Shown here piece after piece: positions 44,406-54,609 of a stretch of DNA of 64,000 nt. Every line of letters begins with the position of its first letter. The stretch's first letter is position 1. Both the position numbers and the translations under genes were made by a program. The stretch is from Symbiodinium natans. Taxonomy: Eukaryota; Sar; Dinophyceae; Suessiales; Symbiodiniaceae. The stretch lies in NCBI GenBank assembly GCA_905221605.1, contig CAJNDS010002297.1, positions 74,501 to 138,500 on the forward strand, given 5' to 3'. A model generated the notes under the pieces. The model saw only the letters and a list, made by a program, of their open reading frames with translations. It ran no database searches and was not told the origin of the DNA.

Positions 44406-44596
44406 CAGGGTTTAGGGTTTAGGGCTTTGGGAGAAGGGCTGTGGTGGCGTGGGGTTTGCTCCCGTGGGGACTTAGATCTTGGGTGCCAAAAAGTCCTACG
44501 TAGTCTCTTCTAGCACAGAACCTTTTCACCCTGAAAACCTGAACCATAAACCCTAAACCTCAACCCCCCCTGGCCCTCCATCCCCTATCTGACCCC

Positions 44597-44680
44597 TAGA
44601 CCCCCAGTCGTTTCGAAAAGCCCGGCGTCTCTGCAAGCGCTGATCCCCACGTTGAAGGAGACGACCTTCGGCGTCCCAGG
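44597..44680 (-). CDS. PPR exon, first helix and loop
   Basis: Reads PGTPKVVSFNVGISACRDAG then LFETTGGL. 'VVSFNVGISACRDAG' is a good match, ending close to a CCCTAAA-derived stretch (44540-44580) and preceded in sense by TTTAGGG-complement DNA (44690). Confidence 0.65.
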
Positions 44681-45120
44681 GAGTCGACAGTTTAGGGTAG
44701 TTGACAGTCTTAGGGCGTAGGCGGGAGGGTGGGGTTGGGGTTCCAGGCCTTCAGTTCCTCTGGTAGCGGAAGTGCTGTCGACGTCTTCAAGTTATATCAT
44801 CGTGATCAAGTGCGAGGAACATCCGAAAGCCTTGTGAACCGCAACCTCTACAAGCCTCTCGAAGCCCCAAAGCCCTCAATTCTTGGCAAATTAGTGCACA
44901 AGCCCCTCAACACTAGAATAAAAACGAGAGCATCCCTTAAACCCTAAACACCGAAACCCTAAGCCTCCAAAAAAGAGACCCTAAACCCTATGCCCTTGAA
45001 CCCTTTACAGCCCTAACCAACAAACCAAAAATCTAAGCCCTTAAACCCTTCGTAAACCCCTAAGCCCCAAACCCCTAAACCCTAGGCCCTACACCCTCAA
45101 CCCTGTGGCCATAAACCCCG

Positions 45121-45175
45121 AATATTTAGGGCACCTAGAACCCCACTTCTAAGTACCCATGAACCACCAAGTATA
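45121..45175. mobile_element. Fragment of the family A-related element
   Basis: Reverse complement of the left ~45 bases of the element at 5425-5541 ('ccacttctaagtacccatga', 'accaccaagtata'). Confidence 0.5.
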
Positions 45176-45336
45176 AGCCCCTAAACCCTCAACCCTAAAG
45201 CCCTAAACCCCTTAAACCCTCAACCTTAAAGCCCTAAACCCCTTGAAGCCCTCTAAGTCCCAAAACCCTTTAACCCTAACCCTAAACCCTAAACCCCAAA
45301 CCCCAAACCCCAAACCCTAAACCCTAAACCCTAAAC

Positions 45337-45428
45337 CCGAAGGGCTCGGAGAGCTCCCCTGCCGCCCATCGACCGAACGTCGAAGCCGACGAGCGCCCAG
45401 CGCTGCCAACAGGGCCAGGGCCTGGGAG
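45337..45428 (-). CDS. PPR-like exon, second helix, abutting a foldback element
   Basis: Reads SQALALLAALGARRLRRSVD then GRQGSSPSPS. 'QALALLAALGARRLRR' is a clear second helix. The exon is entered in sense directly after ...GAACATCCCAAG, the terminus of the family B element at 45429, and left through TTCGG|GTTTAGGG. Confidence 0.55.
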
Positions 45429-45621
45429 CTTGGGATGTTCACCCGTATACTGACAGGGTTTAGGGTTTAGGGTTTAGGGTTTAGGCTTTAGGGTTTAGGG
45501 TTTAGGTTTTAGGGTTTAGGGTTTAGGGTTTAGGGTTACTAACAGCTCCTTAATAGGGATCATGGTACCCCCTACTTTAATCCGTATTCAGGAAGTGTTA
45601 GGATAAGGGGAACATCCCAAG
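45429..45621. mobile_element. Foldback element, family B, with an inserted TTTAGGG array
   Basis: Termini 'cttgggatgttcacccgtat' and 'ggataaggggaacatcccaag' are present. At 45457-45536 lies an ~80-bp TTTAGGG array flanked by TACTGACAG (45448-45456) and TACTAACAG (45537-45545). Uninterrupted copies have this 9-mer once (54356, 63870). Confidence 0.85.
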
Positions 45622-46014
45622 CTAGAGCATGTGTTTTTTTTGTTGGCGTGTTGGGGTTCATCTAGGGTTTGGAGGGTTTAGGGTTATTGGGGGGAGTTTT
45701 CGGGCTTATGGGGTTCAGGAATTTAGGGTCTTCTTTGGAGTTTAGGGTTTATTGGCTTTCGGGTCTATAGGGTTTTCTTTTGGGGGGATTAGGTTTGTTT
45801 TCTTTGGTGAATTTTGGGCCTGGAATCCAAACCCTGATTTAAGAAGGCATGGGCGCCCAAAACCCCCCAAAAAGAGTTCTTAACGATTCTTTTGGGGGAA
45901 TCTAGGGTTCAGGTGCTTTTTGGCCTTACCTGTACACAAAAAACCTACCCGTTTTAGGGGACCAATGAAATCACAATAAGGATCCTACAAAGGTAGGGTT
46001 GTCTGGGCTACAGG

Positions 46015-46160
46015 TACTTGGAGATTCATGGTACTTAGTAACCCAATTGTACTTATAACCCAAATCAAACCCTATTAGGGCTACTGTAGGGCTTATAAGT
46101 GGTTTATGCCCTAAACCCTGAACCCCAAACCCTGAACCTAAGTACCCTGAACCTCCAGGT
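46015..46160. mobile_element. Foldback element, family A, at an exon edge
   Basis: 'tacttggagattcatggtac' and 'agtaccctgaacctccaggt' are the two termini. The centre contains 'cctgaaccccaaaccctgaa', a telomere-type insertion. Its right end touches the PPR exon at 46165. Confidence 0.7.
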
Positions 46161-46164
46161 CAAG

Positions 46165-46246
46165 AAAATGTTCCGCCTCGCCCCAGCGCGCGGTCGCGAC
46201 CGCGGAGGCTGCGGCGTTGTGCCCGGCCACCGTGGCCGCGAGGCCT
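46165..46246 (-). CDS. PPR exon, one motif, diverged
   Basis: Reads GLAATVAGHNAAASAVATAR then WGEAEHF. 'VAGHNAAASAVATARWGEA' keeps both helices' framework without the cysteine. In sense it is entered through CCCCTAAG. Confidence 0.6.
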
Positions 46247-46334
46247 CTTAGGGGCACAGTGATCCCTCCTGGTTGAGAGTTAGGGTTTATAGGGTTTAGG
46301 GTTTAGAGTTTAGGCTTTAGGGTTTAGGGTTTGA

Positions 46335-46456
46335 ACTTGCTTGAAGGTTCATGAGAACATACAGGTAGGGTTATAAGTACCCTAGATTGGGTTATAACCC
46401 AGAGATACTCTACTCATCTCTCTACCTATAAGTACCCCCCGACCCTTCAAGTAAAG
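46335..46456. mobile_element. Foldback element, family A variant
   Basis: 'acttgcttgaaggttcatga' left, 'acccttcaagtaaag' right, and inner palindrome 'gggttataagtacc' / 'cctataagtaccc'. Confidence 0.5.
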
Positions 46457-46929
46457 TTTTGGGCTTGTTGTGTCTATTTAGGTTGTTTTTGTATTTAGGG
46501 CTTATGTTTACGGTTCTATATATAGTCTCTTCCTTTGGTAAGCGTATTGTTTGGATGAATGGTAGGCTACGGGGTTATAGGGTACTTTGTAGGGCTGAAG
46601 CATTCTGACAGGGAATGAATATTGCTGAACCCTAAACCCTAAACGGGCTTTCAGCGGGGTGAAGGGCTTCAAGGTTTCAGGCATGTTGGGAGAGCTGAAG
46701 GTGAAACCCTTCTCAAGCCAAAATCAAAACCCTGCAAGACCTCCCTGAAGTCCTTTGGCTTTTGAATCTTCTTCAAGATTACCTGAAGGAATGAGAGGGG
46801 CCATATCAGGAGTAAGTGCAGGTAACCCTTGAAAAGGTCTTCCACCTAACCTTTCATCCCTTGATGAATCCCGCGGCGATGCCCCTCTGTGACCGTGAAC
46901 CCCCAGCCCCTCTTCCCTGCTGGAACCCT

Positions 46930-47040
46930 GAAGACTAAACCCTAAACTTTGAAACCCTAGACTTTGAATCTCTAAACCCTAAACCCTAAACCCTGAACCC
47001 TACACCCTACACCCTACACCCTAAACCCTAAACCCTAAAC
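46930..47040 (-). repeat. Telomere-type array (CCCTAAA, CCCTACA)
   Basis: In sense this begins GTTTAGGG directly after the exon 47041-47148 and so would be the 5' end of its intron. CCCTACA and CCCTGAA variants occur in short uniform blocks. Confidence 0.95.
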
Positions 47041-47148
47041 CCTCCTCCTCCCCAAAGCCTCGCGGGCCCAAAGCCGCCAGGAGCCGCACCGAGGCCTCCC
47101 AGCACCCGGCGCAGGCGCTGAGGGCGGCACTGACTGAGATCCTTGGGG
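47041..47148 (-). CDS. PPR exon, exactly 36 codons
   Basis: Reads PRISVSAALSACAGCWEASV then RLLAALGPRGFGEEE: a full repeat with SAC and W.ASVRLLAAL. PPR proteins are helical-repeat RNA-binding proteins that mostly act on mitochondrial or plastid transcripts. If entered after AAAAG (47149) and left before GTTTAGGG (47040), the exon is 108 nt, one 36-residue repeat, so repeats could be gained or lost with frame kept. The EKG after SAC is AGC here. Exon ends are predictions. Confidence 0.7.
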
Positions 47149-47154
47149 CTTTTC

Positions 47155-47235
47155 GGGTTTTAGGGTTTAGGGTTTGGGGTTTAGGGTTTAGGGTTTGGGG
47201 TTTAGGGTTTTTGGGTTTGGGTTTAGGGTTGGGGC
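47155..47235 (+). repeat. Telomere-type array (TTTAGGG/TTTGGGG)
   Basis: Inverted relative to 46930-47040, on the 5' side of the exon; degenerate TTTAGGG continues to about 47380. Confidence 0.95.
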
Positions 47236-48406
47236 TTTTCGGGCAATGGGGTCCTATTCAGGGTTTTGAGGGTTTTTCGGTACCTTTCCAGGGTTTTCAG
47301 GGCTTTATGTCCTCTTCAGGGTTTTAAGGTTTAGGGTGTTTAGGGTTTAGGGTTTAGAATTTAGGTTTGGGGTTTATAGGGTTTTGGGTACTTTGAGGGC
47401 TTTTAGGGTTTTGGGTCCTCTTCAGGGGGGGTTTATTTCGGGCGTCTGTGTTGTTGGGTTTATTTAGGGTTGATAGGGTTTATGGTTGTTGTTTAGGGTT
47501 CGGGTTCGTTATGATTGTTTAGGGTATTTTTACGGTTTAACTAGGTTTTTGAGGGTGCTTCGCGTTGGGGTTTATTTCGGGCTATTTAAGGGTGTGCACC
47601 CCGAGGGTGCTTATAATCCTATACTTCTACGCCCGTGAACCTCCAAGCAATCGTTGAATGTCCACGGGTGTTGTCTTCAAGGGTCTTCCAGGTGCGGTTC
47701 AAGCATCTGATGCTTCGGCCTGGAGAGAGTTTGGGTCTAGGGCTAGTCTGGATGAAACCAGAGCCAGGGCTTCGAGGAACTCCCCTCTGAACTTAGGGCC
47801 CTAAATTCAAAGCCCTACAATTCCTATAAACCCCACAGTAAACTCCAGAAAGTTGGAACACGGTTTAAGGATGATTAGGGCCCGGCTTCCCTTTAGTATA
47901 CCTTTTGGGGTATGGGGATAGTATTACTTTACTAAGCCCTAAACCCTAAACCCTGAACCCTAGGCCCGAAACCCTAAACCTTCACATAGCCCTCAACCAT
48001 CCAAGCCCTGTGAATCCGGGTGGCGGATCCAGCTGCAGTGCCGTGCGCTCCGCATCGCCTGAGGCCCACATAGGCTTAGGGTTTAGGGTTGAGGGTGTAT
48101 TGACCACAGATGTGCAGAAAGATAAGTGCAAATCAAGTCCCAAAACTTCCCAGACCACCCGAGTTTCGGAAATTCTCGGAATGCCAACGACCGAATCCCG
48201 TTGGGTCTTCTGAGGGGGTTTAAAAGGGTCCGATGGGGACTTCTAGGGCGTTTTTCTTTTTAATAGGGTTCTGTAGGGCTCTGTAAAGGTTTCATGAGCG
48301 TCTTATAGGGCTGAAACTCACAGCTTAGGTGCAAAGCAGTGCGAGTGCCGACTCCCACTGTGTACCTCCGAAGCAGGGTTGAGCCTACGGGGTCCCCAAA
48401 ACTATG

Positions 48407-48535
48407 GTTTAGGGTTTAGGGTTTTAGGATTTAGGGTGTAGGGAAGTTGGTTTAGGGTTGAGGGTTTAGGGTTTTAGGATTCAGGGTTTAGGAAAGTTGG
48501 TTTAGGGTTGAGGGTTTAGGGTTTCGGGTAAGTTG
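48407..48535 (+). repeat. Higher-order repeat of telomere-type units
   Basis: A ~60-bp unit 'gaaagttggtttagggttga' plus following TTTAGGG variants occurs twice, in tandem (48449 and 48491 anchors 'agttggtttagggttg'). Confidence 0.8.
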
Positions 48536-48960
48536 AGGGATAGGGGACCAGTACCCTATAGGTCCTTGTTTGGTATATATGCATATCTGTATATAATATG
48601 TATAAGTATGTATATACATACTTATAAAGGCCGTTATTAAAATCCCCAAGAATAGCTGCAGGGGTCCAAGTATGTACATCGACCACAATCGTTACCAACA
48701 CCACAGCCTCGACAAACGAGGCGAGACTCCAATGTACCTTCCATGAATGAACCATTCTCAAACAGCCCCCTAAACCCTAGTCCCTAAACCCCAAACCAGA
48801 GACCCCAAACCCGAAACCCTAAATCCTAAACCCTCAACCCAAACCCTGAACCCTAAACGACACCGGCCTACAACAGGTGCCGGAAAGCATCCGCTCCTCC
48901 TTCCTAAAGCCCCTGCAAGCACAAGTTTCAAGCAAACCGCGAGGAAGCAGCATCTCCCAA

Positions 48961-49053
48961 ACACCCCTTCAAACTCTTTCGCCCAAGCCCCACAAAAGCC
49001 CGAAGCAAACCTTGGTCGCAAGCGCCGATAGCGACCGTGCGCGTGAACCTCAA
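48961..49053 (-). CDS. PPR-like exon, diverged
   Basis: Reads LRFTRTVAIGACDQGLLRAF then VGLGRKSLKG. 'FTRTVAIGACDQG' corresponds to YNAAISACEKG. CCCTAAA-type block at 48770-48860 on its left. Confidence 0.5.
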
Positions 49054-49902
49054 GTGGCATATTGAAGATGCGGAGCTGGGCCTCAGGGTTTGTTTAAGTT
49101 TCTATTTTCTATTTTGCGGGCTTTAGCGGCTTTCCTGGGTTTCGCGGTTTGGGCCTTCCCAAAACTTGGCCTCTCCTTCTCATGCTTCAAATCCCTGACT
49201 CGCTGTTGTCAAGCAGCAAGTCCGCGCGCTGGCGGCGGTCCTGCGCTGGAGCCCTAGGACTCCGAAGAACCCTAGGAACCCTAAGACCCTAACTAATAAG
49301 ACCCCCTAAGACCCTAAGACACTAAGACCCTAAGACCCCAAGACCCCAAGACCCCAAAGACCCCAAAGACGCCCTATTGCTTCATGAGCCCGGACGATTT
49401 GGCGCATAAGGGGATCTAAGGGGTGCTAAGGGGGTTTTACCGGGGATTTAAGGGATCGAACAGGTTTGAGGGGTTTAAGGGGTTTAAGCGGTCTAGGGCG
49501 TAAGGGGTTTAGGGTTTAAGAGGATTGGGGTTTAAGAGGTAGGGTTTAAGGAATGTTGCGACATTGCATCGCCACATCTTCGACAAAGGGAGGGGCTGCA
49601 TGAAGACAGGCACTGGTGCCCTGAACGGGCCTGAGCGACTATAGGGCGCGTAGGGAAAGCTGAAAACATGGACTTCAGTGCTGCGACCCCTGTTGTCCCC
49701 GAAGCCCTAAACCCGAAACGCTACTAACCTGTAGAAGCAACCCGAAAACTCCGAACCCCACAAAACCCTAAACCAACAAAACCCAAAACCCTCCTGCAAC
49801 CCCGAAACCTTAAACTCTAAGCCTTCAACCTGTCCAGCAAGTCTTGGAGCAAACTGAGTGCCGATGGCCAGAGACTTCTGTGGCCATACCTTCCCAAAGG
49901 GT

Positions 49903-50032
49903 AGGTACATGGTCCCTTTAGTGTGGGCCCTTAAAACAGGGACTCCCTTAGATGCCTATACAACCCAAGAACCCTATACAACCCAAGAACCATACTTCGG
50001 AACCTTCTCAAGGATTTAAAGGCCCATATAAC
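49903..50032. mobile_element. Repeat family F
   Basis: 'tacatggtccctttagtgtg', 'ggcccttaaaacaggg', 'cctatacaacccaag', 'ccatacttcggaacc' occur in the same order at 52219-52345. 'ctatacaacccaagaacc' is itself doubled here. Partial inverted symmetry only. Confidence 0.6.
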
Positions 50033-50099
50033 AGAATACTTCGCAGCTCTTGGGGCTTAGGGTTTCATAGGTTCTGAGGGAGTTAAGGATTTGAGGGTT

Positions 50100-51580
50100 C
50101 TTAAGACATTAATGGGAGTTTTGAGGGTTTCAGAATAGGACTTGAGGTTTGTTCAGCGTTTAGGAGTTTAGGTTTTAAGGCTTTAGGGCTCATGCGGCTC
50201 ATGGGTTTCACTTGAAGTCTCTGGATGCTCAGAAGAAGGCGCGGCAACTGCCAGCGTAACGGAATATCTGTCGTGTGCCCCGCAGATTTAGCAAGGACTG
50301 AAAACACGAAGAACTTCCAGGTCCAGATTAAGTGCTAAACATGGCTTTGGATTTGAATTTCGCATCCTGTTCATGATGACTCGTCCCACAGAGACAGACG
50401 CAGAACAACTGGCGCTCGGCTGTTCCACCAGCTTTTAAACTAATGCCCAATGCTGCCACCGCAGGAATGACAAACGCATCCAAACCAAAAGTAACCAAAA
50501 TGTAAACATGCATGGTTGCGTCAACTCGCTCATTCCCGATGGTTCAACTTTCATGGCAGAGATGCGACAAGAAACAACATTCATCTATGCAAGCACATGA
50601 CAGCCGCCGGCATTTCATATGCAAACTTGAAACGAATCAATCAGTGGCCTCCAACACAACTACAAAAAAAGAAGTGTGCTAGCAAGGTCTCTCTCATAAC
50701 AAGGCATTGCATTAGACCCGGCCTTTTCTTCACTTGCGACACCAGACTGTCAGAGACTTTCCAACCAGCTCAACAAAAAAACTGCTTCCAGCATGCTACT
50801 TTTCATGCATCACGCCCCATGCAACAGTTGGACACTGCAGCATGCGAATGCTGAACTGACCAGAAATGCAAAACACCCAAGGGCCCTAAACCCTAAACAT
50901 ACCCAGGAAAACGTCGGGAAAGACCCTGCAGCTCCATGAGTTCATTTGAAACAGCATATCATATCGGGACATTCTTTGCACGTGGCCCCGTCGCCACAGC
51001 ATTATAAGGTCTACGGGTATGACCGGTTATACGGCATTTTCTGTCAGGGCGCGGCGTGCACGGGGACTTTGGGGAGGGAATTTCTGCACCTTATGTAGGC
51101 GAAATCGTTGCAGGTTGCGTCAGAGTGCATTGAAACGCCTGCGTCCCCGTCCGTGAGCCGGGCCAAATGGTAAATCTCATTGAGTGTTCAGAGACCCCTC
51201 TCAACTCGCAATTTGCGGTTTGGAGCGGTGACTCGCGGGAAGTGGGCACGGAAATATTTGGCGAAGTTTGGGGGCGCCTAGGATTGGGTTCGAGAATGTC
51301 CGTGAGAAACTGTGAATGTTTCATGGGGGTGGGGGGGGGGGAGGTGGGGTCCGGCTGAAAGCCGCACTATTGTCACCATGTCCTGCGATGATGATAAGGG
51401 CACTCTTTTTTTGGGGTTGGATACTTTATAAAGGCACCCATCACCAAAAAAACCCTAAAGGTACTGGCTACCAGGGCTATCTTGGATGGCCGTCTCAGGT
51501 CTGGCGTCTTGTCAAAGACTGAGTCGTTCAACCGCCGGAGCTCCCCTAAGCTCTACAAGCTCAAGCCGGCCCGGCGCCAA
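50100..51580. other. Telomere-poor stretch, nothing identified
   Basis: Only one CCCTAAACCCTAAA pair (50885-50900). Open frames on both strands (for example + 50516-50854 and - 51091-51324) overlap shadows and show no recognisable motif. A G-run lies at 51328-51343. Confidence 0.4.
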
Positions 51581-52218
51581 CCCAATAAAAAACCATGCAC
51601 CCCATGCACTCTACAAGCCCTGTAAACCCAGAATGTGAGGAACCCGTTAAACCCCAAGCAAGACCCGTAGCCGTAAAACCTACAACCCCTCCCCCAAACC
51701 TTCTGCCCTATGCATAACCCTAAACCCTGTAAGCCCGAACCCTTGAAAAAGGAACGTCCGCAGGTCAAAAACCAAAACGGCGGTCGTTAACCATATCCTG
51801 ATGCCTAAACATCACTAAAGCCCTAAAGACCTGACCCCACGCCCTTCGTCCTGAGAACCCTTTAACGCATTAATTCCCTACCTCCAAGCTGCCAAAAAGG
51901 CATAGGCCACATTGGGCTCATGGTTGAGGGTAGCTCTAATCCCTATGACAAGCCCTACGGTCAAGAGTTTCGAGTGGGGTTTAGGTTCGCGCCCCTCAAG
52001 GTTTCTATTGCAGTTCATCTCCTCACAGTGTAGCATAAGTACCAACGAAACCCACATGGCCATCTCTCAAAAAATGTGCTCCTTCTGATCTTTGGGTACC
52101 CTGAATGTACGGGTGCCCTGTATAATAGCGACCCCAAATATAAAGGGCCCCTTTGTAATCGTGACCCCAAAAGGGACCATAACGTAGAGAAAGAAGTGTT
52201 CCATACATCTAGTAGGGT

Positions 52219-52345
52219 AGTTACATGGTCCGTAGTATGGGCCCTCAAAAGGGGGCCCCTTATATACCACCCGTACATATATATATATATATATACCCTA
52301 TACAACCCAAGGGCCCATACTTCAGAACCCTTTAAGGGAGGTAAA
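52219..52345. mobile_element. Repeat family F with internal (TA)n
   Basis: Collinear with 49903-50032; a TATATA run (52276-52294) sits between 'cacccgtaca' and 'ccctatacaaccc'. A related palindromic stretch is at 52087-52190. Confidence 0.6.
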
Positions 52346-52997
52346 AGACCAACTTAAGGACCCATGAAACTACCCTAAACCCTAAGCCCTACACTCTAAA
52401 CGCTAAACCCTAAACCCCACGAATCCCTGATAAGGACGATATTCAGGGCCCATGGAACTACCCGAAACGCTAAACCCTAAACCCTAAACCCGAAACCCTA
52501 AACCCGAAACCCTAAACCCTAAACCCTAAACCACCCTGAGAATACATCGAGCCTCCGGATGGCCGCATCACGGCAGCTCGCGGAGGCAAGGGCCTCTTCG
52601 GGTTTAGGGCTTAGGGTTTAGGGTTGAGGGTTTAGGGTTTAGGGTTTGGAAGTTTCGGGGTGCAAGTTGCAAGTTTGAGACTGCTCGGGCAGGGGGAGGG
52701 GGGGGAAAGGGGTGGTTCTGATCATCATCGCTTTTCAGATTGTGTTGTTTTGTTTGGTGGGAGGGGGTTAATAGGGGTTTAGGGTACTCTATATACCTGC
52801 AACCTCAAACTTTTCACGCTGGAGGGACTGTGTATTCCCCCTGAGCACAAAGACCATCCTAAACTCTAAACCCGATATAACCCCAAACCCTACAAACCCT
52901 AAACCCTGTAAACCCCAAAACCCTAAATGCTAAAACCTGTAAGCCCATAGTGCTCAAGGTTTGCGGCCCTAAGGTGAAAGCCCTGAACCCTACACCC

Positions 52998-53137
52998 TAC
53001 TTGGAGGTTCATGGTACTCTGTAACCCAATTATAACTGTACTTATAACCCAATATAACCCTATTAGGGCACTTAAGGGGCGTGTAAGCGGGTCACTCCAC
53101 TTCTAACTGGGTTATAAGTACCCTGAACCTCCAAGTA
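52998..53137. mobile_element. Foldback element, family A, best copy
   Basis: 'tacttggaggttcatggtac' pairs with 'agtaccctgaacctccaagta'; inner 'gtaacccaattataa' pairs with 'ctaactgggttataag'. Confidence 0.8.
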
Positions 53138-53845
53138 TTTGTCAGGGCTCGTGCTTTCAGAGGCTCAAGGCGCAGGCTTCTTTTGGGGTTCAAGGTTCAA
53201 GCCCCAGATCTTGGGGTTCACTTTCGTGGTTGGGCGGATGTCTACGGGTTTAGGGTTTAGGGCTCAGGGTTTAGGGTTGCAAGACACCATGGACATTTGA
53301 CTTACTGTTGGCCAGTAGGGAGTGAAGCAGCGGGTACAGCCATCACAAGAATGCTGATTGCAGCAACCGTGTTCGTCATCATAATCAACAACTTTCAAAG
53401 GGTTTGCATGCTAACCCTAAACCCTGAACCCAAAATCCTAAATCGGTACTGTTCTTTCGTTCCCTATACGAGCCAAAAGAAGTTGAAGGCGGTCTTTCGG
53501 GTGAGTTCGTGTTCAAGCCCCCAAAGAAGAGCATGACTTTTCCAAGAAACAGGATGTGCCGTGTAGTAGTTGAGGGAATCTATAGAAGCCACGTTGGGGG
53601 CACCAGATATTTGCAAGAAAGGTACCTGGAGTGCTACGGTCTGTCTCACGTCTCACTGCACTGCTGAGTATTCCACCGGAAAAACTGGTTCACCTTTGCT
53701 TGTCTGTTTCTTGTTTTTTTTGTTGGGGGGGGGGGGGGGGGTTAACCACAAAAAGGGTGAAAGGTCCATATAAACCCTCAACCCGAAACTCCGAACCCTA
53801 CAGATGATAAAGGGGTGTTAATCCATACTCCAAAGGGTAACACCC

Positions 53846-53952
53846 TTGGTAGCCCAGTAACCATATGAAAACAAGGGTACTCTTTTTGGGTTGGTTGGTT
53901 CTTATAAGGGTACCCTGAACCAAAAACAGGAAAACCACCGGTACCCCTGGGA
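53846..53952. mobile_element. Foldback element, family G
   Basis: 'aagggtactctttttgggtt' and 'ggttcttataagggtaccct' inside, ends 'gtagcccagtaacca' and 'ggtacccctggga'. Partner of 4333-4455. Confidence 0.5.
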
Positions 53953-53959
53953 CCCTTCG

Positions 53960-54344
53960 CTGTTTGAGGGTTTAGGGGCTTCGGGGTTCAGGGTTTAGGG
54001 GTTTAGGGGTTTAGAGTTTAGGTTTAAGGTTGAGGGGTTTAGGTGTTGAGGGTTTAGGGTTAGGGGTTTAGGGATTTAGGGTTGGGGGGGTTTAGGGGTT
54101 TAGGGCTTTAGGGTTTAGGGGTTTAGGTTTAGGGGTTTGGGGGTTTGGGGTTTAGGGTTTAGGGTTTAGGAACTTCGGAAAGCAGCCTCCGTGGTGCGCC
54201 CGCTTCCTTCGGCGGCGGGTGTAGGGGTGGGCGCTGCGATGTGAGGGCTCCTGATCCCTGCGTCAGGGTTTAGGGTTTAGGGTTTAGGGTTTAGGGTTTA
54301 GGGTTTAGGGTTTAGGGTTTAGGGTTTAGGGTTTAGGGTTTAGG
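53960..54344 (+). repeat. Telomere-type arrays around a small island
   Basis: 53960-54170 is degenerate TTTAGGG(G); 54265-54344 is about 11 exact TTTAGGG units. The island between (54172-54262) is open on the minus strand (HIAAPTPTPAAEGSGRTTEA) and might be a worn PPR exon. Confidence 0.9.
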
Positions 54345-54442
54345 GGGATGTTCCCCCTTATACTAACAGTCCTTAATGGGGATTCTAGTACCCCCTATTA
54401 CGATTCCTATTAAGGGCTGTTTGTATAAAGGGGGAACATCCC
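54345..54442. mobile_element. Foldback element, family B, fused to a TTTAGGG array
   Basis: 'ggatgttccccctta' directly follows the exact array, so the first bases of the left terminus (CTTG) are replaced by TTTAGG. The right end is '...gggggaacatccc'. Contains TACTAACAG once. Confidence 0.8.
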
Positions 54443-54495
54443 AACCTATAAACCCCAAACTCAAGGGACTCTACCTCGGACGCCTAAGGTTGTAC

Positions 54496-54607
54496 CCTGG
54501 GATTGGGGACCCTTTGTGTAAGATCCCCCTAAATAATCCTAAATAAAGGTAGGGGCCTGGGATTGGGGACCCTTTCTTTAAGATGCCTCTAAATAAAGAT
54601 AGGGGCC
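54496..54607. repeat. 60-bp direct tandem duplication
   Basis: 'cctgggattggggacccttt' recurs at 54496 and 54556, each followed by 'aagat.cc.ctaaata...aggggcc'. Confidence 0.85.
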
Positions 54608-54609
54608 AA

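Noticed and set aside
49200-49260. PPR-like reading of 'LQRRTAASARTC' on the minus strand
   Set aside because: Too short and too diverged to separate from chance.
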